Positions 17,861 through 27,329 of a stretch of 64,000 nucleotides of DNA are shown here, one piece after another; positions within the stretch are counted from its first letter, which is position 1; every line of letters starts with the position of its first letter. The notes beneath the pieces are model-generated. The model was not told the DNA's origin and made no database searches. It saw nothing but the letters and a program-made list of their open reading frames with translations. The stretch is from Bradyrhizobium liaoningense. Lineage in GTDB: Bacteria; Pseudomonadota; Alphaproteobacteria; Rhizobiales; Xanthobacteraceae. The stretch lies in NCBI RefSeq assembly GCF_018130825.1, contig NZ_JAFCJS010000005.1:310001-374000 (forward strand), in the 5' to 3' direction. The translations under genes were made by a program, and so were the position numbers.

Positions 17861-19225
17861 TCAGCGCTCTTGCAGATCGAGCTGCGGAGATCTCGCTGCC
17901 GTGGTCGCCTCGGGAAAGCACAGGCGCATTGTCGTGCCGCAACCGGGTGCAGAAGAGATGACGAGGTCGCCGCCATGGGCGGCCATGATCTCGCGGACGA
18001 TCGACAGGCCGAGACCGGCGCCGCCGCCTGCGCCGTTGCCGGTCTGAAACGGCTCCAGCAGCTTGTGCGCCGCGCCGTCGGGCAGGCCTGCGCCGTCATC
18101 TTCGACCGATATGCTGCCGCGGCCGAGCGTGGCGACAATGCGTCGCGCGCCACGGGCATGGATGAGCGCGTTGCCGACGAGATTGGCGAGCGCACTGCGG
18201 ATGGCAGCGTCCACGCCCTGCACCCGGAATGGCCCTTCGTCAGCCCGCTCCAGCGCAAGCTCGATGCCGGCGTCGAGCGCCGACGGCCCGAAATCGGCCA
18301 GCACCTCAAGCGTGATCTCGGCAAGATCGATCGGTCGTTTCTCGATCGCGTGATTCTGCAGGCGCGCGAGGTCGAGCATCGCGGACACCAGCGAGGTGAG
18401 GCGGCGAACGTCCCGCACCAGCTCGACCTTCAGGGCCGGATCGGGCACGTCGTCGATCTTCGCGCGCAGCAGCGTGAGCGGCGTGCGGAGCTGATGGGCG
18501 GCATTGCCGAGAAAGCGGCGCTGCATCCGGATATAGGCGTCGATCTCGCCGAAGGCGCGGTTGAGCGCCTCGACCAGCGGCTTCAGTTCGCGGGGGACCT
18601 CGGACAGCGATATCAGGCCTTGCGGTGCTGCAGGGTCGATCGCGAGCGCGCGATGCGCGACCCGTTCGATACCGCGTGAGACGAAACGCGCGGCCAGCGC
18701 CGCGCCGACGGCAACGGTCGCGGCAAAGGCCAGCGCCAGCAGCATGATTGAAAAGACACTGCGGATGAGAAAGTTTCTTGCGATCCGGCCGAACCGGACC
18801 TGGGGCTCGCCGACCATCATCGTGAGCTGCAACGAACCTCGTTGCACGACGGCGAGGCAGAAGGTGCTCTTCTGGTCGAGCGTGTTGAAGACTGAGGCGC
18901 CGATTGGTCCGTGATAGGGAAATGCGAAGGGGAGGGCGGGGCGGCGTTCGCTGCCGTACTCGCTGACCACGTCGCCGGCGGATACGACGTACCAGAGGTT
19001 CGGGCTGTCCGCCTTCAGCTCTTCGAGGGCGCGCGTCGGGCGCACCGTGAGGTTCTGCCCTTCGATATCGGTGGCGCGGTCGAGAACGGCAACCACGACC
19101 CGGCAAGCCCTGAATTCGCGCTCCTCCATCGGATAGCGCCACATGAAGAGGCCGAGCATGATCAGGAAGATCGTCGTCGCGGCGATGCCGAGCGACAGCG
19201 CAAACGTTCGTGCGATCGAGGTCAT
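17861..19225 (-). CDS. Sensor histidine kinase of an OmpR-type two-component system
   Basis: 454 residues. A first transmembrane segment (about 8-28), a periplasmic sensor region (about 30-155), a second transmembrane segment (about 158-182), a HAMP-like linker, a HisKA domain with phospho-acceptor His244 in NAAHQLRTPL, then an HATPase domain (N box LANLVGNALIHA, G boxes VEDDGAGLPD and GGGAGLGLSI). Its start overlaps the stop of the response regulator gene by 4 bp (ATGA), so the pair is translationally coupled. The layout resembles PhoQ/QseC-type kinases. The ligand is unknown. Confidence 0.93.
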   Translation of the reverse strand: MTSIARTFALSLGIAATTIFLIMLGLFMWRYPMEEREFRACRVVVAVLDRATDIEGQNLTVRPTRALEELKADSPNLWYVVSAGDVVSEYGSERRPALPFAFPYHGPIGASVFNTLDQKSTFCLAVVQRGSLQLTMMVGEPQVRFGRIARNFLIRSVFSIMLLALAFAATVAVGAALAARFVSRGIERVAHRALAIDPAAPQGLISLSEVPRELKPLVEALNRAFGEIDAYIRMQRRFLGNAAHQLRTPLTLLRAKIDDVPDPALKVELVRDVRRLTSLVSAMLDLARLQNHAIEKRPIDLAEITLEVLADFGPSALDAGIELALERADEGPFRVQGVDAAIRSALANLVGNALIHARGARRIVATLGRGSISVEDDGAGLPDGAAHKLLEPFQTGNGAGGGAGLGLSIVREIMAAHGGDLVISSAPGCGTTMRLCFPEATTAARSPQLDLQER

Positions 19226-19902
19226 CGCGGCGCTGCCAGCCGCAGGATGTAACCGATGCCGCGCATGCTGCGGATCTCGACGTCGCCGCCGAAGGCCGCC
19301 AACTTCTTCCTCAGGCGCGACACCTGCGCCTCGAGCGTGTTGGATTCGATCTCGTCGTCGAAACCGTAGATTTCCTCGATCAGGGCGGCGCGGGTGATGA
19401 CGCGGTCGCGCCGCATCAGCAGCGCGCCCAGGATCAGCGCCTCGCGCCGCCGCAGCAGTATCTTCCTGTCGGCGACCACGACTTCATTGCTGCCGAGATG
19501 CAGCTCGACATTGCCGAGCGACAGCACGGCAGGCGCGAGCAGGCGGGGCCGCCGCAACACGGCGCGCACCCGTGCAAGCAGCTCCTGCGGCTCGAACGGC
19601 TTGCCGAGATAGTCGTCGGCGCCGCCATTGAGGCCGTCGACGACGTCTTCTTTGGTGTCCTTGGACGTCAGCATGATGATCGCAGGGCGATCCGGTGACT
19701 GGCTCAGCGCGGTGACAACCTCGAGTGCATCGCCGTCGGGCAGCATCCGATCGACGATCGCGAGATCATATTTGAAATTGTCCAGCGCCTGACGGGCATC
19801 GGCAACCGAGCCGACGAGATCGACGACGCCGTGCAATTGTCCAAGCAGGCGGCTGATATAGGCGCCGATCTGCGGTTCGTCTTCGATCACGAGCGATCGC
19901 AC
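19222..19902 (-). CDS. OmpR/PhoB-family response regulator
   Basis: 226 residues using a GTG start at 19902, which begins the receiver domain exactly (VRSLVIEDEPQIG) and has an AGGGA ribosome-binding sequence about 8 bp upstream. Longer in-frame extensions are not protein-like. The receiver has phospho-Asp51 (AIVDRMLPDG), Thr in MLTSKD and Lys in LGKPFEP; the C-terminal winged helix contains LRRREALILGALLMRR and SNTLEAQVSRLRKKL. It forms an operon with the kinase. The divergent MipA/OmpV-like gene at 20245 is a likely target, as this pairing is common in proteobacteria. Confidence 0.92.
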   Translation of the reverse strand: MRSLVIEDEPQIGAYISRLLGQLHGVVDLVGSVADARQALDNFKYDLAIVDRMLPDGDALEVVTALSQSPDRPAIIMLTSKDTKEDVVDGLNGGADDYLGKPFEPQELLARVRAVLRRPRLLAPAVLSLGNVELHLGSNEVVVADRKILLRRREALILGALLMRRDRVITRAALIEEIYGFDDEIESNTLEAQVSRLRKKLAAFGGDVEIRSMRGIGYILRLAAPR

Positions 19903-20244
19903 GCGGGTCGTCCCTGACTCTCCTGGGGCCACAATGCCCCCAACGTTGACGCTCTCTGCCCGAAGTCCGGCGGTTCGGTTCGTGCGCGAGTTCCGTTTAA
20001 TGCAGCGAGCTTGGCGAATAAAAGGCAGGAACGAACGGGCTGAGCGGCAGGCGCGGTCAAAAGTTGTGGGCGTGAACGCGTGCCGGGCAATGTTCGGGCA
20101 ATGTTGATCCGGCCGCGCACCCCGCGCGCGGAATGTCGCGGGCACGGTTGCCCGTTGCAATCTTGGGGCAATTTTGCCGGACCACATGCTGGGCTCCTGA
20201 TCACACAGTCGACTCGGCCAGTAAGGCCGGTCCGGGGCCCTGAA
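19903..20244. other. Divergent promoter region between response regulator and MipA-like gene
   Basis: 342 bp without a credible gene. It contains the promoters of both divergent genes; no operator repeat was clear enough to call. Confidence 0.4.
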
Positions 20245-21132
20245 ATGAAGCATATTGACGAAGCCGCTCTCCGCCTCACGGTGAAGGCGCGGCGGACGAC
20301 CGCCTGTCTTGTCGCGCTCGCTGCGATCACGGCGACCGCGCAATCGGCATCGGCGCAGACCGCGTTCACGCTGCCGGCCCCGCCATTCGAGCTGCCGATG
20401 CTGCCGTCGCCGTCCGGAAACTGGACCGTCGTGGTCGGTATCGGCGGCGAATACACACCTGACTTCGTCGGGTCGAAGAACAGCAAGTTTCTCCCGATTC
20501 CGATCTTCACCATCCGCCGTGCCGGCTCGATCGATCAGTTTCGCGGGCCGCGCGACAGCGCCAGCATCGCGGTGCTCGACGTCGGCAATTTTCGCGCGGG
20601 CCCTGCGTTCAAATACGTTTCCTCGCGCAAAAGCGACAAATATGCCGAGCTGACCGGTCTTGGCGACGTCAAGGCCGCCTATGAGCTCGGCGGCTTCGTC
20701 GAATATTATCCGGTGGATTGGCTGCGCCTGCGCAGCGAGTTGCGTCAGGGTTTCGGTGGCCACACCGGCGCGGTGGCCGACGTCTCCGCCGACGCCATCG
20801 TGCCGCTGATCGAGAGACTAACGATCTCGGCCGGCCCGCGCTTCACCTGGAAGAGCACCAAGGCGACCGCGCCCTATTTCGGCGTCGACGCCGTGCAGGC
20901 GCTGGCATCGGGGTTGCCGATGTACAATGCCAGAGGCGGCGCGCACTCGGTCGGCTTCGGCAGCCAGATCTCCTATCGCATCAATCCGCAGTGGGAGGTC
21001 CATGCCTATGTCGAATACGAGAAGCTGCTGGGCGATGCCGCGGACAGCCCGCTGGTGAAGCAGCGGGGATCGTCGAACCAGACCACTGTTGGCCTGGGTG
21101 CGTCCTATTCGTTCGATTTCAGGATTCGATGA
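20245..21132 (+). CDS. MipA/OmpV-family outer membrane protein
   Basis: 295 residues from the ATG at 20245. A signal peptide (ACLVALAAITATAQSASAQ) is followed by WTVVVGIGGEYTPDFVGSKNSKFLPIPIF, the characteristic opening of the MipA/OmpV family, then amphipathic beta strands and a terminal aromatic strand (LGASYSFDFRIR). Family members are outer membrane barrels linked to murein-remodelling scaffolds or cationic-peptide response and are often regulated by a neighbouring two-component system, as the arrangement here suggests. The downstream gene starts 6 bp after the stop and is probably co-transcribed. Confidence 0.85.
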   Translation: MKHIDEAALRLTVKARRTTACLVALAAITATAQSASAQTAFTLPAPPFELPMLPSPSGNWTVVVGIGGEYTPDFVGSKNSKFLPIPIFTIRRAGSIDQFRGPRDSASIAVLDVGNFRAGPAFKYVSSRKSDKYAELTGLGDVKAAYELGGFVEYYPVDWLRLRSELRQGFGGHTGAVADVSADAIVPLIERLTISAGPRFTWKSTKATAPYFGVDAVQALASGLPMYNARGGAHSVGFGSQISYRINPQWEVHAYVEYEKLLGDAADSPLVKQRGSSNQTTVGLGASYSFDFRIR

Positions 21133-21138
21133 GCCGCC

Positions 21139-21879
21139 ATGCGTCGCATTGCTGTTCTATGGATTGGCCTCGCGGTCGCGTCCGCCATCCTCGGTGCCGC
21201 CGCCGCATTCGAGACGCGCGCGAGCCGGCTGCAGGCGATCAAGACCGTCGGTATCGTCTCGGCCATCGGCGAGGAGATGAGCCTGACGCGCGCCGGCCTG
21301 ACCGGGCTCGGCAACACCGCGCAAAGCCTCTCGATCAGCGCATGGGGACTGGACGAGTTGATCGTCCAGCAGGCGACGAAGCTCTTGAGCGGACGCTTTC
21401 GCGTGCAGCCGGTGACTTACAGGCGCGCTGCGTTCGCAGCCATCAGGGATTCGGCGGTCGCGCCCGTCAATCTCCTGCGCAGCGATCCGTTCAAGGAATT
21501 GGTTCGCAGCGATGTCGCGCCGCAGGGGATGGATGCGTACATCGTCGTCACCCGGGCAAGATCGAAGCTTGGCAACGGCCGCAACGTCGAGGGCGTCGGG
21601 CTCGCCGAATACCGGACGCTGCTTGCGGATTACGGCCTGATCCACGCGCTCTACGAAGTCCGCGTCATCGACGGCAAGTCGTTCGACGTCATCGAGAAGC
21701 GGGTGGCTGCGCCGCTCGACAATACCGGGACCGTGCGGATTGCCGGCCCGAGCGGACCGGTCGACGAGACGTTTGGCGGCCCGGCTTCAGGGGAGCGGTT
21801 GCGTACCGCAATTGCCGATCTCATCACGCGCAGCCTGCCCGTCACGCTGGGCGATATGCACCTGATCGACAGCCAGTGA
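21139..21879 (+). CDS. Exported protein of unknown function, co-transcribed with the MipA-like gene
   Basis: 246 residues with an N-terminal hydrophobic segment (IAVLWIGLAVASAILGAAAAF) that is a signal peptide or anchor. The mature part has alternating hydrophobic strands (GMDAYIVVTRARSK, YEVRVIDGKSFDVIEKRVA) and no Cys. It begins 6 bp after the outer membrane gene, so the two form an operon; a periplasmic accessory role is possible. I recognise no named family. Confidence 0.7.
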   Translation: MRRIAVLWIGLAVASAILGAAAAFETRASRLQAIKTVGIVSAIGEEMSLTRAGLTGLGNTAQSLSISAWGLDELIVQQATKLLSGRFRVQPVTYRRAAFAAIRDSAVAPVNLLRSDPFKELVRSDVAPQGMDAYIVVTRARSKLGNGRNVEGVGLAEYRTLLADYGLIHALYEVRVIDGKSFDVIEKRVAAPLDNTGTVRIAGPSGPVDETFGGPASGERLRTAIADLITRSLPVTLGDMHLIDSQ

Positions 21880-21883
21880 CCCC

Positions 21884-23425
21884 TTAGGTCACCGGCGCCG
21901 GATTGAACAACGTGAGATCATTGTGGATGCCCCAGCGGTCCGACCACGGCTTGGTGCGGCCAGAGGCGACGTCGAGGATGAGGCGGAACAGGTCCCAGCC
22001 GCACTCCTCGATGGTCTTCTCGCCGGTGGCGATGCTGCCGGAATCGAAATCGATCAGGTCCTTCCAGCGCCGTGCGAGCTCGCTGCGGGTCGCGACCTTG
22101 ATCACGGGCGCGGCGGCAAGGCCGTAGGGCGTGCCGCGACCGGTGGTGAACACCTGCAGCGTCATGCCGGAGGCGAGCTGCAGCGTGCCGCAGATGAAGT
22201 CGGACGCCGGCGTTGCCGCAAACAGCATGCCCTTCTGCGTCGCCTTCTCGCCGGGCGAGAGCACGCCGGTAATGGCTGATGATCCGGACTTCACGATCGA
22301 GCCGAGCGACTTCTCGACGATGTTGGCGAGGCCGCCCTTCTTGTTGCCGGGCGTGGTGTTGGCGCTGCGGTCGGCGCCGCCGCGGGCGAGATAGGAATCG
22401 TACCAGGCCATCTCCCGCACCAGCGCGCGGCCGACGTCTTCGTTGATGGCGCGGCGGGTGAGCAGCTGGATGGCGTCGCGCACTTCGGTCACTTCAGAGA
22501 ACATCACGGTGGCGCCGGCGCGCACCAGGAGGTCCGCGGCAAAGCCGACGGCGGGGTTCGCGGTGACGCCGGAGAAGGCGTCGCTGCCGCCGCATTGCAG
22601 GCCGATGACGAGATCGGAAGCCGGGCAGGTCTCGCGCTTGCGCGTGTTGAGCACCTTCAGGCGCGCCTCGGCCTGAGTCATGATCGCATCGACGATCGCG
22701 CCAAAACCGTCGAAGGCCTCGTCCTGCATGCGCACGATGGCATCGCTGACACCTTCCGGCACCAGTCGCTCGGGCGCGAGCTTCTCGCAGCCGAGGCCGA
22801 CGACGAGAATCTCACCGCCGAAATTCGGGTTGAGCGCGAGGTTCTGCAGGGTGCGGATCGGCACCACCGCGTCGGGCGCGGTGATGGCGACGCCGCAGCC
22901 ATAGGCGTGTGTGAGCGGCACGACGTCGTCGACGTTCGGATACTTCGGCAGCAGCTCGGCGCGGATGCGCTTGACCGCATATTCCATCGTGCCCTTGACG
23001 CATTGCACGGAGGAGGAGATGCCAAGGATGTTCTTGGTGCCGACCGATCCGTCCGGATTGCGGTAGCCTTCGAAGGTGAAACCTTCGAGCGGCGGCAGCG
23101 GAGCCGGGACGGCGGTGGAGATTTCCAGCTTGTCGAGGGCAGGGGCCTCCGGCATGCGGATGCGCGCCTCGTCCACCCATTCGCCGGCGAGGATCGGCGA
23201 GAGCGCGTAGCCGATGATCTCGCCATAGCGGATGATCGGCGCGTCTTGCGCGATGTCGACCAGCGCCGTCTTGTGTCCCTGCGGCACGAAGGCGCGCAGC
23301 GTCAGTCCGCTGGCGAAGCGGGAGCCGGCGGGAAGCCCGAAATCATTGACCACGATCGCGACGTTGTCGCGCTCGTTGAGCTTGATGTAGCGGGGCTGCT
23401 CTTTCGCTGCGACGTCCTGGTCCAT
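21884..23425 (-). CDS. garD: Galactarate dehydratase
   Basis: 513 residues, close to the E. coli GarD length. The N-terminal SAF-like domain (RDNVAIVVNDFGLPAG) is followed by the UxaA/GarD catalytic region with GYRNPDGSVGTKN, HAYGCGVAITAPD and LQCGGSDAFSGVTANPAVG. It dehydrates galactarate (or the equivalent altronate-type substrate) to 5-dehydro-4-deoxyglucarate, the same intermediate GudD makes from glucarate. It is the last gene of the minus-strand cluster and is separated from the dehydrogenase gene by a 30-bp perfect inverted repeat. Confidence 0.92.
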   Translation of the reverse strand: MDQDVAAKEQPRYIKLNERDNVAIVVNDFGLPAGSRFASGLTLRAFVPQGHKTALVDIAQDAPIIRYGEIIGYALSPILAGEWVDEARIRMPEAPALDKLEISTAVPAPLPPLEGFTFEGYRNPDGSVGTKNILGISSSVQCVKGTMEYAVKRIRAELLPKYPNVDDVVPLTHAYGCGVAITAPDAVVPIRTLQNLALNPNFGGEILVVGLGCEKLAPERLVPEGVSDAIVRMQDEAFDGFGAIVDAIMTQAEARLKVLNTRKRETCPASDLVIGLQCGGSDAFSGVTANPAVGFAADLLVRAGATVMFSEVTEVRDAIQLLTRRAINEDVGRALVREMAWYDSYLARGGADRSANTTPGNKKGGLANIVEKSLGSIVKSGSSAITGVLSPGEKATQKGMLFAATPASDFICGTLQLASGMTLQVFTTGRGTPYGLAAAPVIKVATRSELARRWKDLIDFDSGSIATGEKTIEECGWDLFRLILDVASGRTKPWSDRWGIHNDLTLFNPAPVT

Positions 23426-23442
23426 CGCGGACTCCGGGATTT

Positions 23443-23529
23443 GTAGGGTGGGTTAGCGCAGCGTAACCCACCAATGTCTTCATCCTTGGAAGCAGAAGAG
23501 GTGGGTTACGCTGCGCTAACCCACCCTAC
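23443..23529. repeat. Palindromic repeat element within the glucarate cluster
   Basis: Left arm 23443-23472 (begins GTAGGGTGGGTTAGCGCAGC) and right arm 23500-23529 are perfect 30-bp inverted repeats around a 27-bp spacer. The sequence type GGTGGGTTACGCTGCGCTAA is a widespread mobile palindromic repeat. It lies between the semialdehyde dehydrogenase stop and the garD start on the transcribed strand and could form a strong RNA stem. Confidence 0.85.
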
Positions 23530-23541
23530 GATGTCAGCCTA

Positions 23542-24990
23542 TCAGCCCGGGAAAGTATAAGCCGTCTTCACCGTCGTATAGAACTCGCGGGCATAGGAGC
23601 CCTGCTCGCGGGCGCCGTAGCTCGAACCCTTCCGGCCGCCGAACGGCACGTGATAGTCGACGCCGGCGGTCGGCAAATTGACCATCACCATGCCGGACTC
23701 GCTGTTGCGCTTGTAGTGCGAGGCGTATTTCAGGCTGGTGGTGCAGATGCCGGAGGCGAGGCCGAACTCGGTGTCGTTGGAGATCGCCAGCGCCTCCTCG
23801 TAGTTCTTGGCGCGGATGACGGCGGCGACCGGGCCGAAGATTTCCTCACGCGCGATGCGCATGTTGTTGTTGGCCTCGGTGAACAGCGCCGGCGCGAGGT
23901 AGTGGCCGGGGTTCTCGCGCTTGAGCAGCTCGCCGCCGAAGGCGAGCTTGGCGCCTTCGTCCTGGCCGATCTTGATGTAGCGCAGGTCCTGGTCGAGCTG
24001 GCTCTGATCGACCACGGGGCCGATATGCACTCCGGCCTTGAGCGCGTCGTCCACCGACAGGCCCTTCAGCCGCTCGGCCACCGCAGCGACGAAGCGGTCA
24101 TGGATGCCTTCGGTGACGATCAGGCGCGAGGACGCCGTGCAACGCTGGCCGGTGGAGAAATAGGCGCCATTGACGGCGACCTCGACGGCGGTCTTGAGGT
24201 CGGCGTCGTCGAGCACGACCAGCGGGTTCTTGCCGCCCATCTCGAGCTGGAACTTCTTCATCGGGTTCGAGAGCACGCAGGCCTGCGCGATCTTGCGACC
24301 GGTCTGCACCGAGCCGGTGAAGGAGATCGCGGCTACATCAGGATGATCGAGGAGGGTCTGGCCGACGACGGAGCCGGAGCCGACGACGAGGTTGAACACG
24401 CCGGCGGGAATGCCGGAGCGGGTGATGATCTCGGACAGCGCGTGCCCCGAGCCGGGCACCAGCTCGGCCGGCTTGAACACCACGGTGTTGCCGTAGCAGA
24501 GCGCCGGCGCGATCTTCCAGGCGGGGATCGCGATCGGGAAGTTCCAGGGCGTGATCATGCCGATGACGCCGACCGGCTCACGGGTGAGCTCGACGTCGAG
24601 GCCGGGGCGCACCGAGGCGCCCTTTTCGCCGATCAGGCGCAGCGCTTCACCGGCGAAGAACGCAAAGATCTGGCCGGCGCGGGCGACCTCGCCGATGCCT
24701 TCCGGCAGCGTCTTGCCTTCCTCGCGGGCGAGCAGGCGGCCAAGCTCTTCCTTGCGGGCGAGGATTTCAGTCGAGATCTTGTTGAGCGCGTCGTAGCGCA
24801 CCTGCGGGGTCGACTGCGCCCAGGCAGGGAAGGCGGCCTTGGCGGCGGCGATCGCCTTCTCGGTCTGCGCCTTATCGGCCTTGGCGTATTCGCCGACGAG
24901 ATCGTTGGTGTTGGAGGGGTTGATGTTCTTGGTGACGCCGGAGCCGTCGACCCATTCGCCGCCGATGAAGTTTTTAAGGATCGCAGTCAT
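23542..24990 (-). CDS. 2-oxoglutarate semialdehyde (2,5-dioxovalerate) dehydrogenase
   Basis: 482 residues, aldehyde dehydrogenase superfamily. Catalytic Cys284 (STGQRCTASSR), Glu250 (FQLEMGGKNP) and Asn150 (TPWNFPIAIP) are all present. Placement beside gudD, kdgD and garD identifies the substrate as 2-oxoglutarate semialdehyde, the product of KdgD, which it oxidises with NAD(P)+ to 2-oxoglutarate for the TCA cycle. The start follows a purine-rich GGAGGAAAAAG site. Only 24 bp separate it from gudD. Confidence 0.92.
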   Translation of the reverse strand: MTAILKNFIGGEWVDGSGVTKNINPSNTNDLVGEYAKADKAQTEKAIAAAKAAFPAWAQSTPQVRYDALNKISTEILARKEELGRLLAREEGKTLPEGIGEVARAGQIFAFFAGEALRLIGEKGASVRPGLDVELTREPVGVIGMITPWNFPIAIPAWKIAPALCYGNTVVFKPAELVPGSGHALSEIITRSGIPAGVFNLVVGSGSVVGQTLLDHPDVAAISFTGSVQTGRKIAQACVLSNPMKKFQLEMGGKNPLVVLDDADLKTAVEVAVNGAYFSTGQRCTASSRLIVTEGIHDRFVAAVAERLKGLSVDDALKAGVHIGPVVDQSQLDQDLRYIKIGQDEGAKLAFGGELLKRENPGHYLAPALFTEANNNMRIAREEIFGPVAAVIRAKNYEEALAISNDTEFGLASGICTTSLKYASHYKRNSESGMVMVNLPTAGVDYHVPFGGRKGSSYGAREQGSYAREFYTTVKTAYTFPG

Positions 24991-25014
24991 CTTTTTCCTC
25001 CAGGGGAACGCTCT

Positions 25015-26358
25015 TTAACGGACGAGGCAGGGACGCTTGTCGTCAAACGTCCAGCCGGGGATCAAGTCCTGCATGGCCATAGCGTCATCCCGGGCGCCAA
25101 GTCCATGCTTCTTGTAGAGCTCATGCGCGGCCTCGATGGCGGCACGGTCGATCTCGATGCCGAGTCCCGGGCGGTCCGGGACGGCGATCTTGCCGCCCTT
25201 GATCTGGAGCGGCTCTTTGGTCAGGGCCTGGCCGTCCTGCCAGATCCAGTGGGTGTCGATCGCGGTGACCCTGCCGGGGGCGGCGGCGCCGACATGGGTG
25301 AACATGGCGAGCGAAATGTCGAAATGGTTGTTGGAGTGCGAGCCCCAGGTCAGGCCGTTGTCACGGCAGGTCTGGGCCACGCGGACCGAGCCTTGCATTG
25401 TCCAGAAATGGGGGTCGGCCAGCGGAATGTCCACCGCGCCCAGGCGCAGCGCATGGGAGAGCTGCCGCCAGTCGGTGGCGATCATGTTGGTCGCGGTCGG
25501 CAGGCCCGTGGCGCGGCGGAACTCGGCCATGATCTCGCGGCCGGAGAAGCCGGCCTCGGCGCCGCAGGGGTCCTCGGCATAGGCGAGGATGCCGTGCATG
25601 TCCTTGCAGAGGTTGATCGCCTCATCCAGCGACCAGGCGCCGTTGGGGTCGAGCGTGACGCGCGCGTTCGGGAAACGCTTCGCAATCGCGGTGACGGCCT
25701 CGATCTCCTGCTCGCCGCGCAGCACGCCACCCTTCAGCTTGAAGTCGGCGAAGCCGTAATGGTCGTGGGTGGCCTCCGCGAGCCGAACCACGGTCTCGGG
25801 CGTCATCGCCTCCTGGTGGCGGAGGTTGAACCATTCCGCCTTGCCGGTCTCGCCCGTGACGTAGTCGAGCTTGCTCTTGCTGATATCGCCGACGAAGAAG
25901 AGATAGCCGAGCGTCTCGACGCTCTTGCGCTGCTGGCCTTCGCCGAGCAGGGCGGCGACCGGCAGGTTGAGATGCTGGCCGAGCAGGTCGAGGAGGGCGG
26001 ATTCGATCGCGGTGACCGCGTGGATCATCACGCGCAGGTCGAAGGTCTGCTTGCCGCGGCCGCCGGCGTCGCGGTCGGCGAAGGTGGTGCGGATGTCGGC
26101 GAGGATGTTGTTCATCGCGCCGACGGTCTTGCCGATCAGGAGATCGCGGGCGTCCTGCAGCGTCTGCCAGATCTTCTGCCCGCCCGGCACCTCGCCGACG
26201 CCGGTGTGGCCGGCATTGTCGGTGAGGATGACGATGTTGCGGGTGAAGAACGGCGCATGCGCGCCGCTGAGGTTGAGGAGCATGCTGTCGCGGCCCGCGA
26301 CCGGGATCACCTGCATCGCCGTGACGACCGGTGCGCCGGAGATATTGGTCTCGGCCAT
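25015..26358 (-). CDS. gudD: Glucarate dehydratase
   Basis: 447 residues, enolase superfamily. The KxK pair Lys207/Lys209 (FADFKLKGG), metal ligands Asp237 (LDPNGAW), Glu262 (AEDPCG) and Asn291 (TNMIATDWR), and the catalytic His341 (GSHSNNHFD) all correspond to E. coli GudD. It converts D-glucarate (and L-idarate) to 5-dehydro-4-deoxyglucarate. It sits between kdgD and the semialdehyde dehydrogenase in a co-directional run. Confidence 0.95.
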   Translation of the reverse strand: MAETNISGAPVVTAMQVIPVAGRDSMLLNLSGAHAPFFTRNIVILTDNAGHTGVGEVPGGQKIWQTLQDARDLLIGKTVGAMNNILADIRTTFADRDAGGRGKQTFDLRVMIHAVTAIESALLDLLGQHLNLPVAALLGEGQQRKSVETLGYLFFVGDISKSKLDYVTGETGKAEWFNLRHQEAMTPETVVRLAEATHDHYGFADFKLKGGVLRGEQEIEAVTAIAKRFPNARVTLDPNGAWSLDEAINLCKDMHGILAYAEDPCGAEAGFSGREIMAEFRRATGLPTATNMIATDWRQLSHALRLGAVDIPLADPHFWTMQGSVRVAQTCRDNGLTWGSHSNNHFDISLAMFTHVGAAAPGRVTAIDTHWIWQDGQALTKEPLQIKGGKIAVPDRPGLGIEIDRAAIEAAHELYKKHGLGARDDAMAMQDLIPGWTFDDKRPCLVR

Positions 26359-26384
26359 CGCACGCTCCTCCCTGTTGTCGGCTG

Positions 26385-27329
26385 CTATTCTGCAGCCTGT
26401 TGTGACGATCGTGCGGCGGGCAGCTTCTTCACCAGCGCGGCCAATTCCGCGATCTCCTGCTCGGTGAGATCGGTCAGCGGCGGGCGGACCGGGCCGGAAT
26501 CGCGGCCGATCACCTTCATGCCGGCCTTGATGATCGAGACCGCATAACCCTTCTTGCGGTTGCGGATCGCGATCAGCGGCAGGATGAAATCCTTCAGGCC
26601 GGCGTGGATCGCCGCATGGTCGCGCTTGCGCACGGCGGCATAGAAGTTGGTGGCGAATTCCGGCACGAAGTTGAACACGGCCGAGGAGTACGTCGTCACG
26701 CCCATGTCGAGATAGGGCAGCGCGAAGGTTTCCGCGGTCGGCAGGCCGCCGACATAGGTGAGGCGGTCGCCGAGCTTGGTGTAGACGCGGGTCATCAACT
26801 CGATGTCGCCGATGCCGTCCTTGTAGCCGACGAGATTCGGGCAGCGCTCGGCGAGACGCGCGAGCGTATCGGGCTGCAGGATGGCGTTGTCGCGGTTGTA
26901 GACGATGACGCCGATCTTCACGGAAGCGCAGACCGCCTCGACATGGGCGGCAAGGCCTTCCTGCTCGGAATGGGTGAGGTAGGGCGGCAGCAGCAAGAGG
27001 CCGTCGGCACCGGCCTTTTCCGCTCCGATCGCGATCTCGCGGGCGATCGCGGTGCCATACCCGGTGCCGGCGAGCACGGGCACGCGGCCCTTGGTCTCGT
27101 CGACGGCGACCTTGACGACCTCAGGAACCTCGGTCGGGGTCAGTGAAAAGAACTCGCCGGTGCCGCCGGCGGCGAAGAGACCTGCGACATCATAGCCGCA
27201 CAGCCAATCCATGTTGGCGCGGTAGGTGGCCTCGTCGAAGGAATAGTCAGCCTTGAACGGCGTGACGGGGAAGGACAGGAGGCCCGATCCGATCTTCTGG
27301 GCCATTTCCTGCGGGGTCATCTTGCTCAT
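26385..27329 (-). CDS. kdgD: 5-dehydro-4-deoxyglucarate dehydratase
   Basis: 314 residues, class I aldolase of the DapA/NAL family. The Schiff-base Lys170 is in NLVGYKDGIGD, the catalytic Tyr144 in VIVYNRD, and the carboxylate-binding loop is AAGGTGEFFS. It decarboxylates and dehydrates 5-dehydro-4-deoxyglucarate to 2-oxoglutarate semialdehyde. It is the first enzyme gene behind the LysR regulator and is 26 bp from gudD. Confidence 0.94.
   Translation of the reverse strand: MSKMTPQEMAQKIGSGLLSFPVTPFKADYSFDEATYRANMDWLCGYDVAGLFAAGGTGEFFSLTPTEVPEVVKVAVDETKGRVPVLAGTGYGTAIAREIAIGAEKAGADGLLLLPPYLTHSEQEGLAAHVEAVCASVKIGVIVYNRDNAILQPDTLARLAERCPNLVGYKDGIGDIELMTRVYTKLGDRLTYVGGLPTAETFALPYLDMGVTTYSSAVFNFVPEFATNFYAAVRKRDHAAIHAGLKDFILPLIAIRNRKKGYAVSIIKAGMKVIGRDSGPVRPPLTDLTEQEIAELAALVKKLPAARSSQQAAE

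Noticed and set aside
23650..26547. Plus-strand frame of 965 codons across the glucarate genes
   Set aside because: It spans two well-supported enzyme genes on the other strand and has no domain signature.
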